DNA of 64,000 nucleotides from Caballeronia ptereochthonis (GTDB lineage: Bacteria > Pseudomonadota > Gammaproteobacteria > Burkholderiales > Burkholderiaceae). Positions 44,064 through 53,931 of the stretch are shown in pieces. The first letter of the stretch is position 1, and each line of letters begins with the position of its first letter. The stretch lies in contig NZ_FCOB02000031.1 of NCBI RefSeq assembly GCF_001545075.1, forward strand, positions 26,852 to 90,851, in the 5' to 3' direction. Below the pieces are notes generated by a model. The model worked only from the letters and a program-made list of their open reading frames with translations, was not told the origin of the DNA and did no database searches. Position numbers and translations under genes: made by a program.

Positions 44064-45017
44064 TCACGCGATCGGCAGCATCAGGAAGGTGTGCATCACG
44101 CGCAGGCCGAGCTCGTCGACGCGCTTCAGAAACTGCGTAAGCCACGCGTGCACGCCTGCCTCCAGAATCTGGCGGATGTCGGAGTACAGCACGTCCGCGC
44201 GCAGCTTGCCCGCGAAGCGCTCGCATTCCTTCGAAGCCTCCGTGCGCAGCTTCGCGAGCGTCTCGCAGACGCCATCGAGCGACGCGATCAGCGAGCGCGG
44301 CATCTGCTCGTTGAGGATCAGCAGTTCGACGACACGCGCCGGCGTCACGACATCGCGATACACCTTGCGATAGATCTCGAGCGCCGAGACCGAACTCAGG
44401 ATCGAGGTCCAGTAATAGAAGTCTTCGAGCTGGCGCGCCGCCTCGCGCGAGTTCGGCGTGGCGTCCGCGAAGCGCACGTCGAGGATGCGCGCCGTGTTGT
44501 CCGCGCGCTCCAGATACGCGCCGAGCTGCATGAAGAAGAAGGCGTCGTCGCGCAGCGCGGTGCCCTGCATCACCCCGCGGCACAGATTCGAACGGTACTT
44601 GACCCATTCGAAGATCGCATCCGGGCTCGTTTCGAGCTCGCTGTCCGCGAGCCGCTGATTGAACTCGAGCCAGGTGAAGTTGATCGTCTCCCAGCCTTCG
44701 GTCGTGAGCGTGCCGCGCACCGCGCGCGCGTTCTCGCGCGTCGCCTGCAGGCAGGAGAGGATGCTCGACGGATTGCGCGCGTCCGCGACCATGAAATGCA
44801 GCATCTCCTCGCGCGAATGCGCGTCTGGATAACGCTCGTCGAACATGGCCTCCAGCTCGGAGATCTTCAGCACCGAGCGTTGCGCACGCGCCTCCTGCTC
44901 GGGCGTCTGCGGCAGGAGCGAGCCTTCCAGATTGATGTCGAGCATGCGCGCGGTGTTCTCGGCGCGCTCCATGTAGCGCGCCATCCAGAAGAGGTGATCG
45001 GCAGTGCGGCTCAGCAT
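44064..45017 (-). CDS. Alpha-E domain protein (DUF403, COG2307)
   Basis: 317-residue all-helical protein starting MLSRTADHLFWMARYMERAENTAR with the repeated motif LERADNTARILDVRF. Always linked to the circularly permuted ATP-grasp gene just upstream and thought to act with it in making a peptide. 18 bases after that gene. ATG at 45017. Confidence 0.93.
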   Translation of the reverse strand: MLSRTADHLFWMARYMERAENTARMLDINLEGSLLPQTPEQEARAQRSVLKISELEAMFDERYPDAHSREEMLHFMVADARNPSSILSCLQATRENARAVRGTLTTEGWETINFTWLEFNQRLADSELETSPDAIFEWVKYRSNLCRGVMQGTALRDDAFFFMQLGAYLERADNTARILDVRFADATPNSREAARQLEDFYYWTSILSSVSALEIYRKVYRDVVTPARVVELLILNEQMPRSLIASLDGVCETLAKLRTEASKECERFAGKLRADVLYSDIRQILEAGVHAWLTQFLKRVDELGLRVMHTFLMLPIA

Positions 45018-45035
45018 GATGTCATGTGCAGAGAG

Positions 45036-46442
45036 TCATTCGACCATCCAGGTATCCTTCGTCCCGCCGCCCTGCGACGAATTGACGACGAGCGAGCCTT
45101 CGCGCAACGCGACGCGCGTGAGACCGCCCGCGCACATCGACACGTCGCGGCCGGAGAGCACGAACGGCCGCAAGTCGATGTGGCGCGGCGCGATGCCCGT
45201 CCCGACGAAGGTCGGGCATGCGGACAGCGCGAGCGTCGGCTGGGCGATATAGCCTTCGGGCCGTGTGACGAGCCGCGCGCGAAAGGCCTCGATTTCAACG
45301 CTGGTCGACGCGGGCCCGACGAGCATCCCGTAGCCGCCCGCGCCGTGCACTTCCTTCACGACGAGCTCGGCCAGATGCGCGAGCGTATAGGCGAGATCGT
45401 CGGGCTTGCGGCATTGATACGTCGGCACGTTGTTGAGAATCGGCTTTTCGCCGAGATAGAACTCGATCATGTCGGGCACGAACGGATAGATCGACTTGTC
45501 GTCGGCGATGCCGGTGCCCATCGCGTTCGCGAGCGTCACGCGCCCCGCGCGATACGACGTGAGCAGCCCCGGAATGCCGAGCGCCGAATCCGCGCGAAAG
45601 GCGAGCGGATCGAGAAAGTCGTCATCGACACGGCGATAGATCACGTCCACGCGGCGCGGCCCGTGCGTCGTACGCATGAAGACATAGTTATCGTCGACGA
45701 AGAGATCCTTGCCTTCGACGAGCTCCACGCCCATCTGCTGCGCGAGAAACGTGTGCTCGAAATACGCCGAGTTGTACATGCCGGGCGTCAGCACGACGAC
45801 GGCCGGATCGTCGACGCCCTCGGGCGCGATCGAGCGCAATGTCTCCAGCAGCAGATCGGGATAATGCGCGACGGGCGCAACGCGGTTCTGCACGAACAGC
45901 TCGGGAAAGAGCCGCATCATCATCTTGCGGTTTTCCAGCATGTACGAGACGCCCGACGGCACCCGCAGGTTGTCCTCCAGCACGTAGAACTCGCCCGCCT
46001 CGCCCGCGCGCACCACGTCGATGCCCGCGATATGCGCGTACACCTCGAGCGGCACGTCGACGCCCTGCATCTCCGGACGATACTGCGCATTCGTGTAGAC
46101 CTGGTCGGCCGGAATGCGCCCGGCGAGCACGATGTCGCCGTCGTGATAGATGTCGTGGAGAAAGAGATTGAGCGCCTGCACGCGCTGCCGCAGGCCGGCT
46201 TCGAGCACGCGCCATTCGTCGCCGGGAATGATGCGCGGAATCATGTCGAACGGAATGAGCCGCTCGGTGCCGGACAGGTCGCCGTTCACCGCGAACGTAA
46301 TGCCGACGCGCCGGAACAGCACGTCCGCTTCGGCGCGCTTTCGCGCGATCGTCTCGGGGCTCTGCATCGCGAGCCAGCGAGAAAACCGTGCGTAGTGGCG
46401 GCGCACGCCGTCATCCTGACGCATTTCATCGTAGATCTGCAT
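45036..46442 (-). CDS. Circularly permuted ATP-grasp protein (DUF404/DUF407, COG2308)
   Basis: 468 residues. Family marks: GDEWRVLEAGLRQRVQALN, FYVLEDNLRVPSGVSYMLENR, GRVTLANAMGTGIADDKSIYP and the end SSQGGGTKDTWMV. It resembles a glutathionylspermidine-synthase-type ligase that joins amines to carboxylates with ATP. First gene of the Anbu operon. The start at 46442 is 140 bases from the divergent exonuclease gene. Confidence 0.93.
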   Translation of the reverse strand: MQIYDEMRQDDGVRRHYARFSRWLAMQSPETIARKRAEADVLFRRVGITFAVNGDLSGTERLIPFDMIPRIIPGDEWRVLEAGLRQRVQALNLFLHDIYHDGDIVLAGRIPADQVYTNAQYRPEMQGVDVPLEVYAHIAGIDVVRAGEAGEFYVLEDNLRVPSGVSYMLENRKMMMRLFPELFVQNRVAPVAHYPDLLLETLRSIAPEGVDDPAVVVLTPGMYNSAYFEHTFLAQQMGVELVEGKDLFVDDNYVFMRTTHGPRRVDVIYRRVDDDFLDPLAFRADSALGIPGLLTSYRAGRVTLANAMGTGIADDKSIYPFVPDMIEFYLGEKPILNNVPTYQCRKPDDLAYTLAHLAELVVKEVHGAGGYGMLVGPASTSVEIEAFRARLVTRPEGYIAQPTLALSACPTFVGTGIAPRHIDLRPFVLSGRDVSMCAGGLTRVALREGSLVVNSSQGGGTKDTWMVE

Positions 46443-46581
46443 CGTGGCGTCCTTCTCGTTCTTCAGCGCGTTTTACTGCAGTATCGGACGAAAGTGCGCG
46501 ACGTGCGCCAATTTTTTGCCGCTTCTTCATGGTGCATGCGCGTTTCGCGCTAGACTTTCCGCCTACGTTCCGCGTTTGATC

Positions 46582-48162
46582 ATGTCCGAAGCGCTCGAAG
46601 AAGCCGATTCCCTCGCCGACGCCCTGCTCGCAGGACTCGCGCGTCCGATCGTGTTCGTCGATCTGGAAACCACCGGCGCGGACGCGACCGCGGATCGCAT
46701 CACCGAAATCGGCGTGGTGGAAGCGAGCACCGCGGGCATCGAGCGCTGGAGCGTGCTCGTCGATCCGGGCGTGCCGGTGCCGCCCTTCGTCTCGCGCCTG
46801 ACCGGCATCGACGACACGATGCTGCGCGGCCAGCCGAGCTTCGCATCGCTCGCGCCCGCGCTCGCCGAACGCCTCCACGGCAAGCTCTTCGTCGCGCACA
46901 ACGCGCGCTTCGATTACGGGTTCCTCAAGAACGAGTTCCGCCGCGCGGGCATCGCGTTTCGCGCCGATACGCTGTGCACGGTGCGGCTCTCGCGCGCGCT
47001 CTTTCCTTCGGTCGAGCGGCATGGTCTCGATGCGCTCGTCGCGCGGCTCGACCTCGCGCCCGAAGGCCGCCATCGCGCGCTCGCCGATGCCGATCTGCTC
47101 TGGCAGTTCTGGCAGAAGATTCACGCGCTCTATTCGCAGGATCTCGTCGATGCCGCGATCAAGGCGCTCGTGAAGCGCGCGAGCCTGCCCGCCGCGCTGC
47201 CCGAAGGCGCGCTCGATGCGCTGCCGTCGGCGCCAGGCGTCTATCTCTTTCACGGCGACGACGACGTGCCGCTCTATGTCGGCAAGAGCATCAATCTGAA
47301 ACAGCGCGTCGCGGCGCATTTTTCGGGCGATCACCGGCTCGCGAAGGACTTGTCGATTTCGCAGGCCATCCGTCGCATCGAATGCCGCGAGACGGTCGGA
47401 GAACTCGGCGCGCTGCTCCTGGAAGCGAAGCTCGTGAAGGACCTGAAGCCGACGCACAACCGGCTGCTCAAAGGTGCTTGGGGCGCCTGTGCGTGGCAAT
47501 GGCTGCCGGGCGCCGCCGCACCGGCGCTCGTGAAGGCGGGCAGGCGCGATCTCTCGCGCGAGGAACATCTGTTCGGCGTGTTCGCATCGCGTGCAAAGGC
47601 CCATGCGTTCCTGCGCCATCTCGCCGACGAGCACAATCTCTGTCACGCGACGCTCGGCCTCGAAAAAGCGCCGCCGTCACGCGGGCGCGGCTGTTTCGGC
47701 TATCAGGTGAAACGTTGCCTCGGATCGTGCGCGGGCGCCGAAACGCTCGCGGATCATGCGGCACGCGCGCTGGCCGCACTGGAAAGCGCGCGCCTCGTGC
47801 GCTGGCCGCACGCGGGGCCGATCGCCGTCCCGGAGCGCGACGAAGCGACCGGCCGCGAGGCGTGGCACGTGATCGACCGCTGGTGCTATCTCGGCACATG
47901 CGCGACGCGCGATGACATCGCGCCGCTGCTCGCCGGCGCGCCCGATATCCGCCCGTTCGATTCCGACGTCTACGGCCTGACCGCGAAGCGCCTCGCATCC
48001 GGGCAGCCGGAATGGATCGCGTGCGATGCGCGGCCGTCGTTTCATCTCGTCGTACAAGACGCGCCGCCTGCCTTGCACGCACGCCCCGCCGTCGAACCCC
48101 GGGCGAAACGCGCGGCCCGGCGCCGCGCGATTGCAGCCGATCAGTTCGCGCTGACGTTCTGA
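46582..48162 (+). CDS. DEDD exonuclease - GIY-YIG (Cho/UvrC-like) fusion
   Basis: 526 residues in two parts. Residues ~15-185 are a DnaQ-like 3'-5' exonuclease with FVDLETTGAD (ExoI), VAHNARFDYGFL (ExoII) and HRALADADLL (ExoIII). Residues ~210-300 are a GIY-YIG nuclease (APGVYLFHGDDDVPLYVGKS) as at the N-terminus of UvrC and Cho, and the part after resembles the UvrC linker with CFGYQVKRCLGSCAG. Likely role is DNA repair of bulky damage, making the 3' cut. ATG 46582 chosen at the domain start; weak ribosome site. Confidence 0.88.
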   Translation: MSEALEEADSLADALLAGLARPIVFVDLETTGADATADRITEIGVVEASTAGIERWSVLVDPGVPVPPFVSRLTGIDDTMLRGQPSFASLAPALAERLHGKLFVAHNARFDYGFLKNEFRRAGIAFRADTLCTVRLSRALFPSVERHGLDALVARLDLAPEGRHRALADADLLWQFWQKIHALYSQDLVDAAIKALVKRASLPAALPEGALDALPSAPGVYLFHGDDDVPLYVGKSINLKQRVAAHFSGDHRLAKDLSISQAIRRIECRETVGELGALLLEAKLVKDLKPTHNRLLKGAWGACAWQWLPGAAAPALVKAGRRDLSREEHLFGVFASRAKAHAFLRHLADEHNLCHATLGLEKAPPSRGRGCFGYQVKRCLGSCAGAETLADHAARALAALESARLVRWPHAGPIAVPERDEATGREAWHVIDRWCYLGTCATRDDIAPLLAGAPDIRPFDSDVYGLTAKRLASGQPEWIACDARPSFHLVVQDAPPALHARPAVEPRAKRAARRRAIAADQFALTF

Positions 48163-48166
48163 CGCC

Positions 48167-48910
48167 TTACGCGATCCCGCCGTTCGCGCGCAGCACCTGC
48201 CCGTTGACCCAGCCCGCATCCCGCCCGACGAGAAATGCGACGACCGAGGCGATATCCTCCGGCTGACCGAGGCGTTCCAGCGGCGCCATCTTCGAGAAGC
48301 CGGCGATCTGCTCGTCGGTCTTGCCGTCCAGAAACAGCGATGTCGCCACCGGCCCCGGCGCCACTGCATTCACCGTGATGCCACGCCCGCGCAATTCCTT
48401 GGCAAAGACATGCGTGAACGATTCGACCGCCGCCTTGGTCGCGTTGTAGATCGCGTAGCCGGGCATGTTGAGCGCGAGCGTCGTACTCGAAAAGTTGACG
48501 ATGCGGCCGCCCGCGTTCATGCGCGCCGCCGCTTCGCGCAGCGTGTTGAAGGTGCCGCGCACGTTGATGTCGAAGGTCCGGTCATAGAGCGCATCGCTCG
48601 TATCGGCGAGCGGCACGGTCTTCAGGACGCCCGCGTTGTTGACGAGCGCATCGACACGGCCGAGCTCTCCCTCGACGGTCTCGAACATGCGGCGCACGTC
48701 GTCGGCGTTCGCGACATCGGCCTTCACGGCGATGGCATGGCCGCCCGCCTCGCGCAATTCGGCGACGAGCGCATCCGCCTCTTTCGCGCTCGCTGCATAG
48801 TTCACCGCGACCGCGAAGCCGTCGCGTGCGAGCCGCCGCGCGATCTCCGCGCCGATGCCGCGCGAGGCGCCCGTGACGATGGCGACGCGTTTCGTTTCCG
48901 TCTGACTCAT
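48167..48910 (-). CDS. SDR-family NADP-type oxidoreductase
   Basis: 247 residues. Cofactor loop VTGASRGIGAEIARRLA, NNAG at VDALVNNAGVLK, and the catalytic Tyr-x3-Lys in YAIYNATKAAVESF. Similar to 3-oxoacyl-ACP-reductase-like SDRs; the substrate is unknown. ATG 48910 follows GAGGAG. Divergent LysR regulator 124 bases away. Confidence 0.9.
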   Translation of the reverse strand: MSQTETKRVAIVTGASRGIGAEIARRLARDGFAVAVNYAASAKEADALVAELREAGGHAIAVKADVANADDVRRMFETVEGELGRVDALVNNAGVLKTVPLADTSDALYDRTFDINVRGTFNTLREAAARMNAGGRIVNFSSTTLALNMPGYAIYNATKAAVESFTHVFAKELRGRGITVNAVAPGPVATSLFLDGKTDEQIAGFSKMAPLERLGQPEDIASVVAFLVGRDAGWVNGQVLRANGGIA

Positions 48911-49034
48911 GATGCTGCTCCTCAAAGGTTGGTGTTCGATGGAAAGCATCATGAATCATTCCGTTTCCGCGATCATCGTGCGTGACTTAGTATCATCGTT
49001 CCAGTTGCTTTAACAATCCCGACGCTCATCCACC

Positions 49035-49934
49035 ATGGATCGATTCCAGGAAATGCAGGTTTTCGTGCGCATCGCGGAGCGGCACAGCTTCACGCAGGCC
49101 GCCGACGATCTGCAGATGCCGCGCGCCACCGTCACCAATCTGATGAAACGCATGGAGGAACGGCTCGGCGCGCGCCTGCTCGAACGCACGACGCGCACGG
49201 TGCGCCTCACGCACGACGGCGAAGCGCATTACCGCCGCTGCGTGCGCCTGATCGCGGATCTGGAGGAGGCCGAAGGCTCGTTCAGGCATGCCGAGCCGAA
49301 AGGTCTGTTGCGCGTCAACCTGCAAGGCACGCTCGCGCGGTATTTCGTCATGCCCGCGCTGCCCGCGTTTCTCGAACGCCATGGGCAGATCGAGCTGCAT
49401 ATCGGCGAGGACGACAGGCTCGTCGATCTCGTGCGCGAAGGGGTCGATTGCGTGCTGCGCGCGGGCACGTTGCAGGATTCGTCGATGATCGGCAGGCGCG
49501 TCGCGCTGCTCGAGCAAGTGACGGTGGCAAGTCCGGCCTATCTGTCGCGCGAAGGCGTGCCCGAAGACCTCGAAGCGCTTGCATCGCATCGCGCGGTGAA
49601 CTATGTGTCGAGCGCGACGGGCCGCGTGGTGCCGCTGGAATTCGCGGTCAGCGACCGTATCGAAGCCATCGAGCTGAAGGCCACGGTCTCGGTGACGGGC
49701 GTCGAGATGTACACGCAGGCCGCGCTCGCGGGGCTCGGCATCGTTCAGGTGCCGCGCTATCACGTCGAGGATGCGCTCGCCGATGGCCGCCTGCAACGCG
49801 TGCTTCCCGACCTCGCGCCGCCACCGATGCCGGTCTCCGTGCTCTATCCGCACAACCGGCAGCTCTCGGCGCGCGTGCGGGTTTTCGCGGATTGGATCAG
49901 CGCGGTCTTCGCACAATACCAGGAACGCATCTAA
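49035..49934 (+). CDS. LysR-family regulator (AaeR/CrgA-like)
   Basis: 299 residues. N-terminal winged helix MDRFQEMQVFVRIAERHSF and TQAADDLQMPRATVTNLMKR, then a PBP2-type effector domain. It probably controls the divergent SDR gene. A short tandem repeat and a terminator follow. Confidence 0.92.
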   Translation: MDRFQEMQVFVRIAERHSFTQAADDLQMPRATVTNLMKRMEERLGARLLERTTRTVRLTHDGEAHYRRCVRLIADLEEAEGSFRHAEPKGLLRVNLQGTLARYFVMPALPAFLERHGQIELHIGEDDRLVDLVREGVDCVLRAGTLQDSSMIGRRVALLEQVTVASPAYLSREGVPEDLEALASHRAVNYVSSATGRVVPLEFAVSDRIEAIELKATVSVTGVEMYTQAALAGLGIVQVPRYHVEDALADGRLQRVLPDLAPPPMPVSVLYPHNRQLSARVRVFADWISAVFAQYQERI

Positions 49935-49960
49935 CCAAGAACCAAGAACCAAGAACCAAA
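49933..49960. repeat. AACCAAG tandem repeat
   Basis: Three exact AACCAAG units and a fourth with one change, directly after the LysR stop. Small enough to be replication slippage. Confidence 0.8.
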
Positions 49961-49964
49961 AAGC

Positions 49965-50006
49965 AAAAGAGGCCAGCATCCCGTTCAAGGGAAACTGGCC
50001 TCTTTT
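49965..50006. terminator. Bidirectional terminator
   Basis: Stem AAAAGAGGCCAG / CTGGCCTCTTTT around an 18-base loop, with A on one side and T on the other, so it can stop both the LysR message and the convergent HU-like gene. Confidence 0.8.
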
Positions 50007-50067
50007 CACGAAACTTCGATTTCGCCGACAGGTCGACGAAGGCGAAGCCCGAAATGCTAAGCGAAGA

Positions 50068-50523
50068 TCAAAGCGCCGCGTCCTTCAGCTTCTTCAGCGG
50101 GCGCGCCTTGATGCGAACGCTCGCCGGCTTCGCCGGGAACCAGCGCTCCTGGCCCGTGAACGGATCCTTGCCGAAGCGCTTCTTCTTCGCCGGCACGGCT
50201 TGCGCGGAGATCTTCAGAAGGCCCGACAGCGTGAATTCGCCGGCGCCCTTCTTGTGGATCGAGCCGAGGATGGTGTCTTCCAGCGCGACCATCACGGCCT
50301 TCACCGCCTTCACGTCCACAGCGGCGCGTTCGGCGAGGTGGTTCGCGAGCGATGCCTTCGTGAACGTATCCTTGATCGGCGAGGGAGCGCCGGCGGTCTT
50401 CTTCGCGGCTACTTTCTTCGCGGCAACCTTCGGTGCTGCGGCTTTCTTCGCCGGTGCGGCGGTCTTCGCCGTGGCCTTCTTGGCCGGAGCTTTTTTGGCA
50501 GCGGTTTTAGCGGAAGTCGGCAT
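50068..50523 (-). CDS. HU-family DNA-binding protein with histone-H1-like tail
   Basis: 151 residues. The first ~48 are Lys/Ala/Pro-rich repeats of the AAKKA, PAKKA type, like bacterial H1-like tails. The rest is an HU/IHF fold (TKASLANHLAERAAVD, VMVALEDTILGSIHKKGAGEFTLSGLLKI, FGKDPFTGQERWFPAKPASVRIKARPLKKLK split over strands). It would package or bend DNA, the tail adding extra DNA contacts. ATG 50523 follows TAGGAGAAAC. Confidence 0.93.
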   Translation of the reverse strand: MPTSAKTAAKKAPAKKATAKTAAPAKKAAAPKVAAKKVAAKKTAGAPSPIKDTFTKASLANHLAERAAVDVKAVKAVMVALEDTILGSIHKKGAGEFTLSGLLKISAQAVPAKKKRFGKDPFTGQERWFPAKPASVRIKARPLKKLKDAAL

Positions 50524-50742
50524 GTTTCTCCTACCTGTTTTTGGTCAGTGATATTCGAATACGTTCGCACCGATGCGTTCGTATCACGCCGGATTCTACA
50601 TATGCCAAGCGAGTTCGTGCGAGTCTTTTACGCTTTTATATCGTTTTTATAGGGGTTTTTCGTGGCGCCGCGCTGACACGTGAGCCATGGAAGCATCATT
50701 CGCGAGGTTCTTCGATGCTTTTGCACCGGCACGCGAAGCGTT

Positions 50743-51519
50743 TTATCGCTGCGGCAAACCGCGATGCGCGATGTGAGCGATGAGTGGATAGTGATCGGAA
50801 GCGATGCGCGAGAGCCGCGTGCGATGCACATCGACACGCATCAGTCGCTCGCCCGGATGCACCCAGATGCGGTCGAGCGCGAAGAGCGGGCAGCGCGTCG
50901 GAAAGGTGCGCAACGCGCTCGCGCGATGAAAGTGCGTGACGAGCCGCCTGAGCGTTCTGCCATGGACGAACCACTCGTTGAGATCGCCGAGCAGGATCAC
51001 GGGCATCGCGGGCGTATCGAAGCTCTGCAGCACTTGCTCCACTTGCGCGCGCCTTTCGCTGGACGCGAGACCGAGATGCGTCGCCACCACGCGCCATAGC
51101 TCGCCGCCGCAATCGATGTCGGCGTCGAGCGCGCCGCGCGGCTCGCGGCTCCTGAACGACAGATCGAGCGTGCGCACCGCGCGCACCGGATAGCGCGTGA
51201 GCACCGCGTTGCCGTAGCGGCGCTCGGGCGTGTCGAGCGTCGGACCCGCCACCGCGTGCAGGTTCGTCATGCGCTGCAGCACTTCGAGCACGTCGTGTGA
51301 GCGCGAGCCGCTGCCGCCGAGGGGCACTTCCTGCAGGGCGAAGATGTCGGCATCGATCTCGGCAAGCACGTCGCCGATGCGCTCCGGCGCGAACCGGCCG
51401 TCGATGCCCACCGCGCCATGCAGGTTGTAGGTCGCGATGCGAAGCTCGCGCGCGCGAACATCCTGCACCGCTTCACTGGCCGCTTCGTTCTCGATGGCGG
51501 AGTCGTGCATCAGCGTCAT
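50743..51519 (-). CDS. Endonuclease/exonuclease/phosphatase-family hydrolase
   Basis: 258 residues with the EEP active-site marks IATYNLHG, FALQEVPLGG, VILLGDLNEW and ASDHYPLIAHI. The family cuts phosphodiesters in nucleic acids or lipids. Its start overlaps the stop of the phospholipase D gene by four bases; such pairs are common and suggest a shared lipid role, which is inferred. Confidence 0.88.
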   Translation of the reverse strand: MTLMHDSAIENEAASEAVQDVRARELRIATYNLHGAVGIDGRFAPERIGDVLAEIDADIFALQEVPLGGSGSRSHDVLEVLQRMTNLHAVAGPTLDTPERRYGNAVLTRYPVRAVRTLDLSFRSREPRGALDADIDCGGELWRVVATHLGLASSERRAQVEQVLQSFDTPAMPVILLGDLNEWFVHGRTLRRLVTHFHRASALRTFPTRCPLFALDRIWVHPGERLMRVDVHRTRLSRIASDHYPLIAHIAHRGLPQR

Positions 51520-53822
51520 GAGTTGATCTCGTCCGGGCGCTCGTTCTTCGGCGACGCGGCCGCATCGCGCGGCATCGCGCCGTTCTCGCGCAGCGCGCTC
51601 GCGCGCTTCGCCTCATCGCTCGCGCGCGGCTTGTCGGCGTCGCTCGGCGCGCCTTCATGCGCCTCGTGTCGATCCGTGCGGCCGAGAAAGCGCTGCAGCA
51701 GCAGCGACACGCCGATCAGTGCCGCGCCGATGCCGGTCAGCACCGCAAACGAGCCGACCGTCGGCTGATGCAGCGAAGCCACGAGCTGATGCGCGAACGC
51801 CACCGTCAGAAAGATGCCGGGGCCCATGCCGAGCATCGTGCCGATCATGAAGTCGCGCATGCGGATGTGGGAGGCGCCCGCGACGAGATTGACGATCGAA
51901 AACGGCGCGACCGGCAGAAGCCTCAGCACCACGACCGCGACCACGCCGCGCTTCGCAACGCGCTCGGAAAGCCGGTTCACGCGCGCGCCGGCGAGCTTGC
52001 GCACGGCGTCGCGGCCGAGCCAGCTTCCGAGCGAATAGGAGACCGCGGCCGCGACCATCGTGCCGAAGAACGCATAGACACCGCCCCATGACGCGCCGAA
52101 AACGATGCCCGTCGTCGCGATGAGCAGCGTGATCGGCACCGACATGACCGCCGCCACCACATAGCCTGCGATGATCCAGAGCGGCGCGAGAGGCAGCGCG
52201 TCGACGTGGCGCGTCGCGTTCGTGAGCGACTTCAGGTTGACGTAATCGCCGAGCGGCGTCCAGTGCCACAGACCCGCGACAATCACCACCATGAGCGCGA
52301 ACGCGCCGAGCAGCGCAAAGCGGCCAATGAGCGGGCGCGTCGTCGAAGCGGGCACGAACTGGTCGACGAGCTCGTCAGCGGTGATCGGCGTCTCGGGATC
52401 GATCAGCGCTTCGGGTGGAATCAGCTGATCGAGCTCGGCCAACACCTGCGGATCGAGCGGCACAAGCGTGCGATGCGCATCGCGGTCTCGCAGCAGCGCC
52501 TGGATCGCCGCGTTCATGCCGCCCCGTGCGTCGCGTTCCCGCACGATGTCCGCGATCTCGCAGCCGAGATGCTCCGCGAGCAGCGTGTCGCGCATCGTCG
52601 CGATCGCGCGGCGGATGCGCTCATCGGCGCCCGCATCGATCGATACGTTGCATTCGCTGTCGAGCACCATCGAACGATTGTTCAGGTTCGCCGAGCCGAC
52701 CATCAGCAACGTGTCGTCGACGATCATGAGCTTGCTGTGCACGTTCACGATTTCATCACCGAGCTTCGGCACGCTCGGGCACAGCAGACGATAGCGGCCG
52801 TGCGTGTCGGCGTTCTTCAGCAGCTTGTGCATGCGCGCGCGCAGCACGCCCATCGTCACTTCCTGCAGCCATCCGCTTTGATTGCGCGGCACGACGATGG
52901 CGAGATCGGGGCCGTCCTCGCGCGCGAGCGAAGCGGCCAGCGCGGCGCCGACCGTGCCCGACGTGAAGTACTGGTTCTCGATATAGATGCTGCGCCGCGC
53001 CCGCGCGATGGCGTCGAGATACTGCGCGCGAATCTGCTGCACGGGCGCGCGGCCCAGATAGGCGGGCTCGGTGAGCGATATCGCGATATCGACGTCCTCC
53101 AGATCGACGCGTCTCGAAGGCGGCCAAGGATCGTGCTCGAACGCCGCGCGATGCGCGCGGATCGCGAGACGCTTGCCGCATGCGCGCGACCATCGTTCGC
53201 GCGCGAGCATGCCGATCTCGCGCGCGGCGTCGCCGTCGAACATCGTGTGGACATCGTGAAACGGCTGATAGGGCGCGCCGTTCGCGTCGCGCCGCAGCGG
53301 CTCGTCGGGCGCATGCGCGCTCGTGTCCCAGCGCGAGCGCGTGAGATCGAGGCCGCCGACGAACGCGAGACGATCGTCGATCACGACGATCTTCTGATGC
53401 TGCGAGCCGCCGATCGGATGCTTGCCGTCCATCTGGAACGCGATGCGCCGGTTCGTGCGCCAGCCCATCTTGTACACGGGCAACCATTCGCGCTCGAACG
53501 CGTAGAGCATCGCGAAATCCCACGCGAGGATGGTGATGCGCAGGCGGCGCCGGTTGCCCGCGACGGCATGCAGGAAGTCGCCGAGCGCTTCGGGATAGCC
53601 GTCATCCGCGCCTTCGGGCGTGAGCTTCATGCGGCTGTCGATGTCCCAGCCGAGGATGAACACGGTGCGCTCGGCGCGCGTGATCGCCTCGCGCAGCACG
53701 CGGAAATAATCCGCGCCATCGATGAGAAGGCTGAAGCGCCGGGCGTGACGCACGCTCGCGCAATTGCGTCCCGGCTGGAAGAACGGCTCGTCGTCGTTTT
53801 CGTCGTCGTTTGCGTGGCTCAT
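51516..53822 (-). CDS. Phospholipase D/cardiolipin synthase-like protein fused to VTT membrane domain
   Basis: 768 residues. Residues ~30-480 hold two PLD (HKD) motifs, SQHQKIVVIDDRLAFVGG and VHSKLMIVDDTLLMVGSAN. Residues ~550-720 form a DedA/VTT-type membrane domain (GIVFGASWGGVYAFFGTM, LLPVAPFSIVNLVAGASHIR). The tail is charged and likely disordered. It probably makes or remodels phospholipid at the inner membrane. Start ATG 53822 (SHANDDENDDEP) fits the family; the open frame extends further without a ribosome site. Confidence 0.9.
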   Translation of the reverse strand: MSHANDDENDDEPFFQPGRNCASVRHARRFSLLIDGADYFRVLREAITRAERTVFILGWDIDSRMKLTPEGADDGYPEALGDFLHAVAGNRRRLRITILAWDFAMLYAFEREWLPVYKMGWRTNRRIAFQMDGKHPIGGSQHQKIVVIDDRLAFVGGLDLTRSRWDTSAHAPDEPLRRDANGAPYQPFHDVHTMFDGDAAREIGMLARERWSRACGKRLAIRAHRAAFEHDPWPPSRRVDLEDVDIAISLTEPAYLGRAPVQQIRAQYLDAIARARRSIYIENQYFTSGTVGAALAASLAREDGPDLAIVVPRNQSGWLQEVTMGVLRARMHKLLKNADTHGRYRLLCPSVPKLGDEIVNVHSKLMIVDDTLLMVGSANLNNRSMVLDSECNVSIDAGADERIRRAIATMRDTLLAEHLGCEIADIVRERDARGGMNAAIQALLRDRDAHRTLVPLDPQVLAELDQLIPPEALIDPETPITADELVDQFVPASTTRPLIGRFALLGAFALMVVIVAGLWHWTPLGDYVNLKSLTNATRHVDALPLAPLWIIAGYVVAAVMSVPITLLIATTGIVFGASWGGVYAFFGTMVAAAVSYSLGSWLGRDAVRKLAGARVNRLSERVAKRGVVAVVVLRLLPVAPFSIVNLVAGASHIRMRDFMIGTMLGMGPGIFLTVAFAHQLVASLHQPTVGSFAVLTGIGAALIGVSLLLQRFLGRTDRHEAHEGAPSDADKPRASDEAKRASALRENGAMPRDAAASPKNERPDEINS

Positions 53823-53931
53823 GCGACTCTCGAAAGCCTTCCGCGACCAAATGACCTTCGTTTTGCAAGCGCCATGCCCGCCGCGTGGTGTTACGCTTCG
53901 TGGCACATGCCGATCCGGAGCGTCATGCGCG

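Noticed and set aside
49933..49960. AACCAAG repeats as CRISPR or integron site
   Set aside because: Units are seven bases without spacers; simple slippage repeat.
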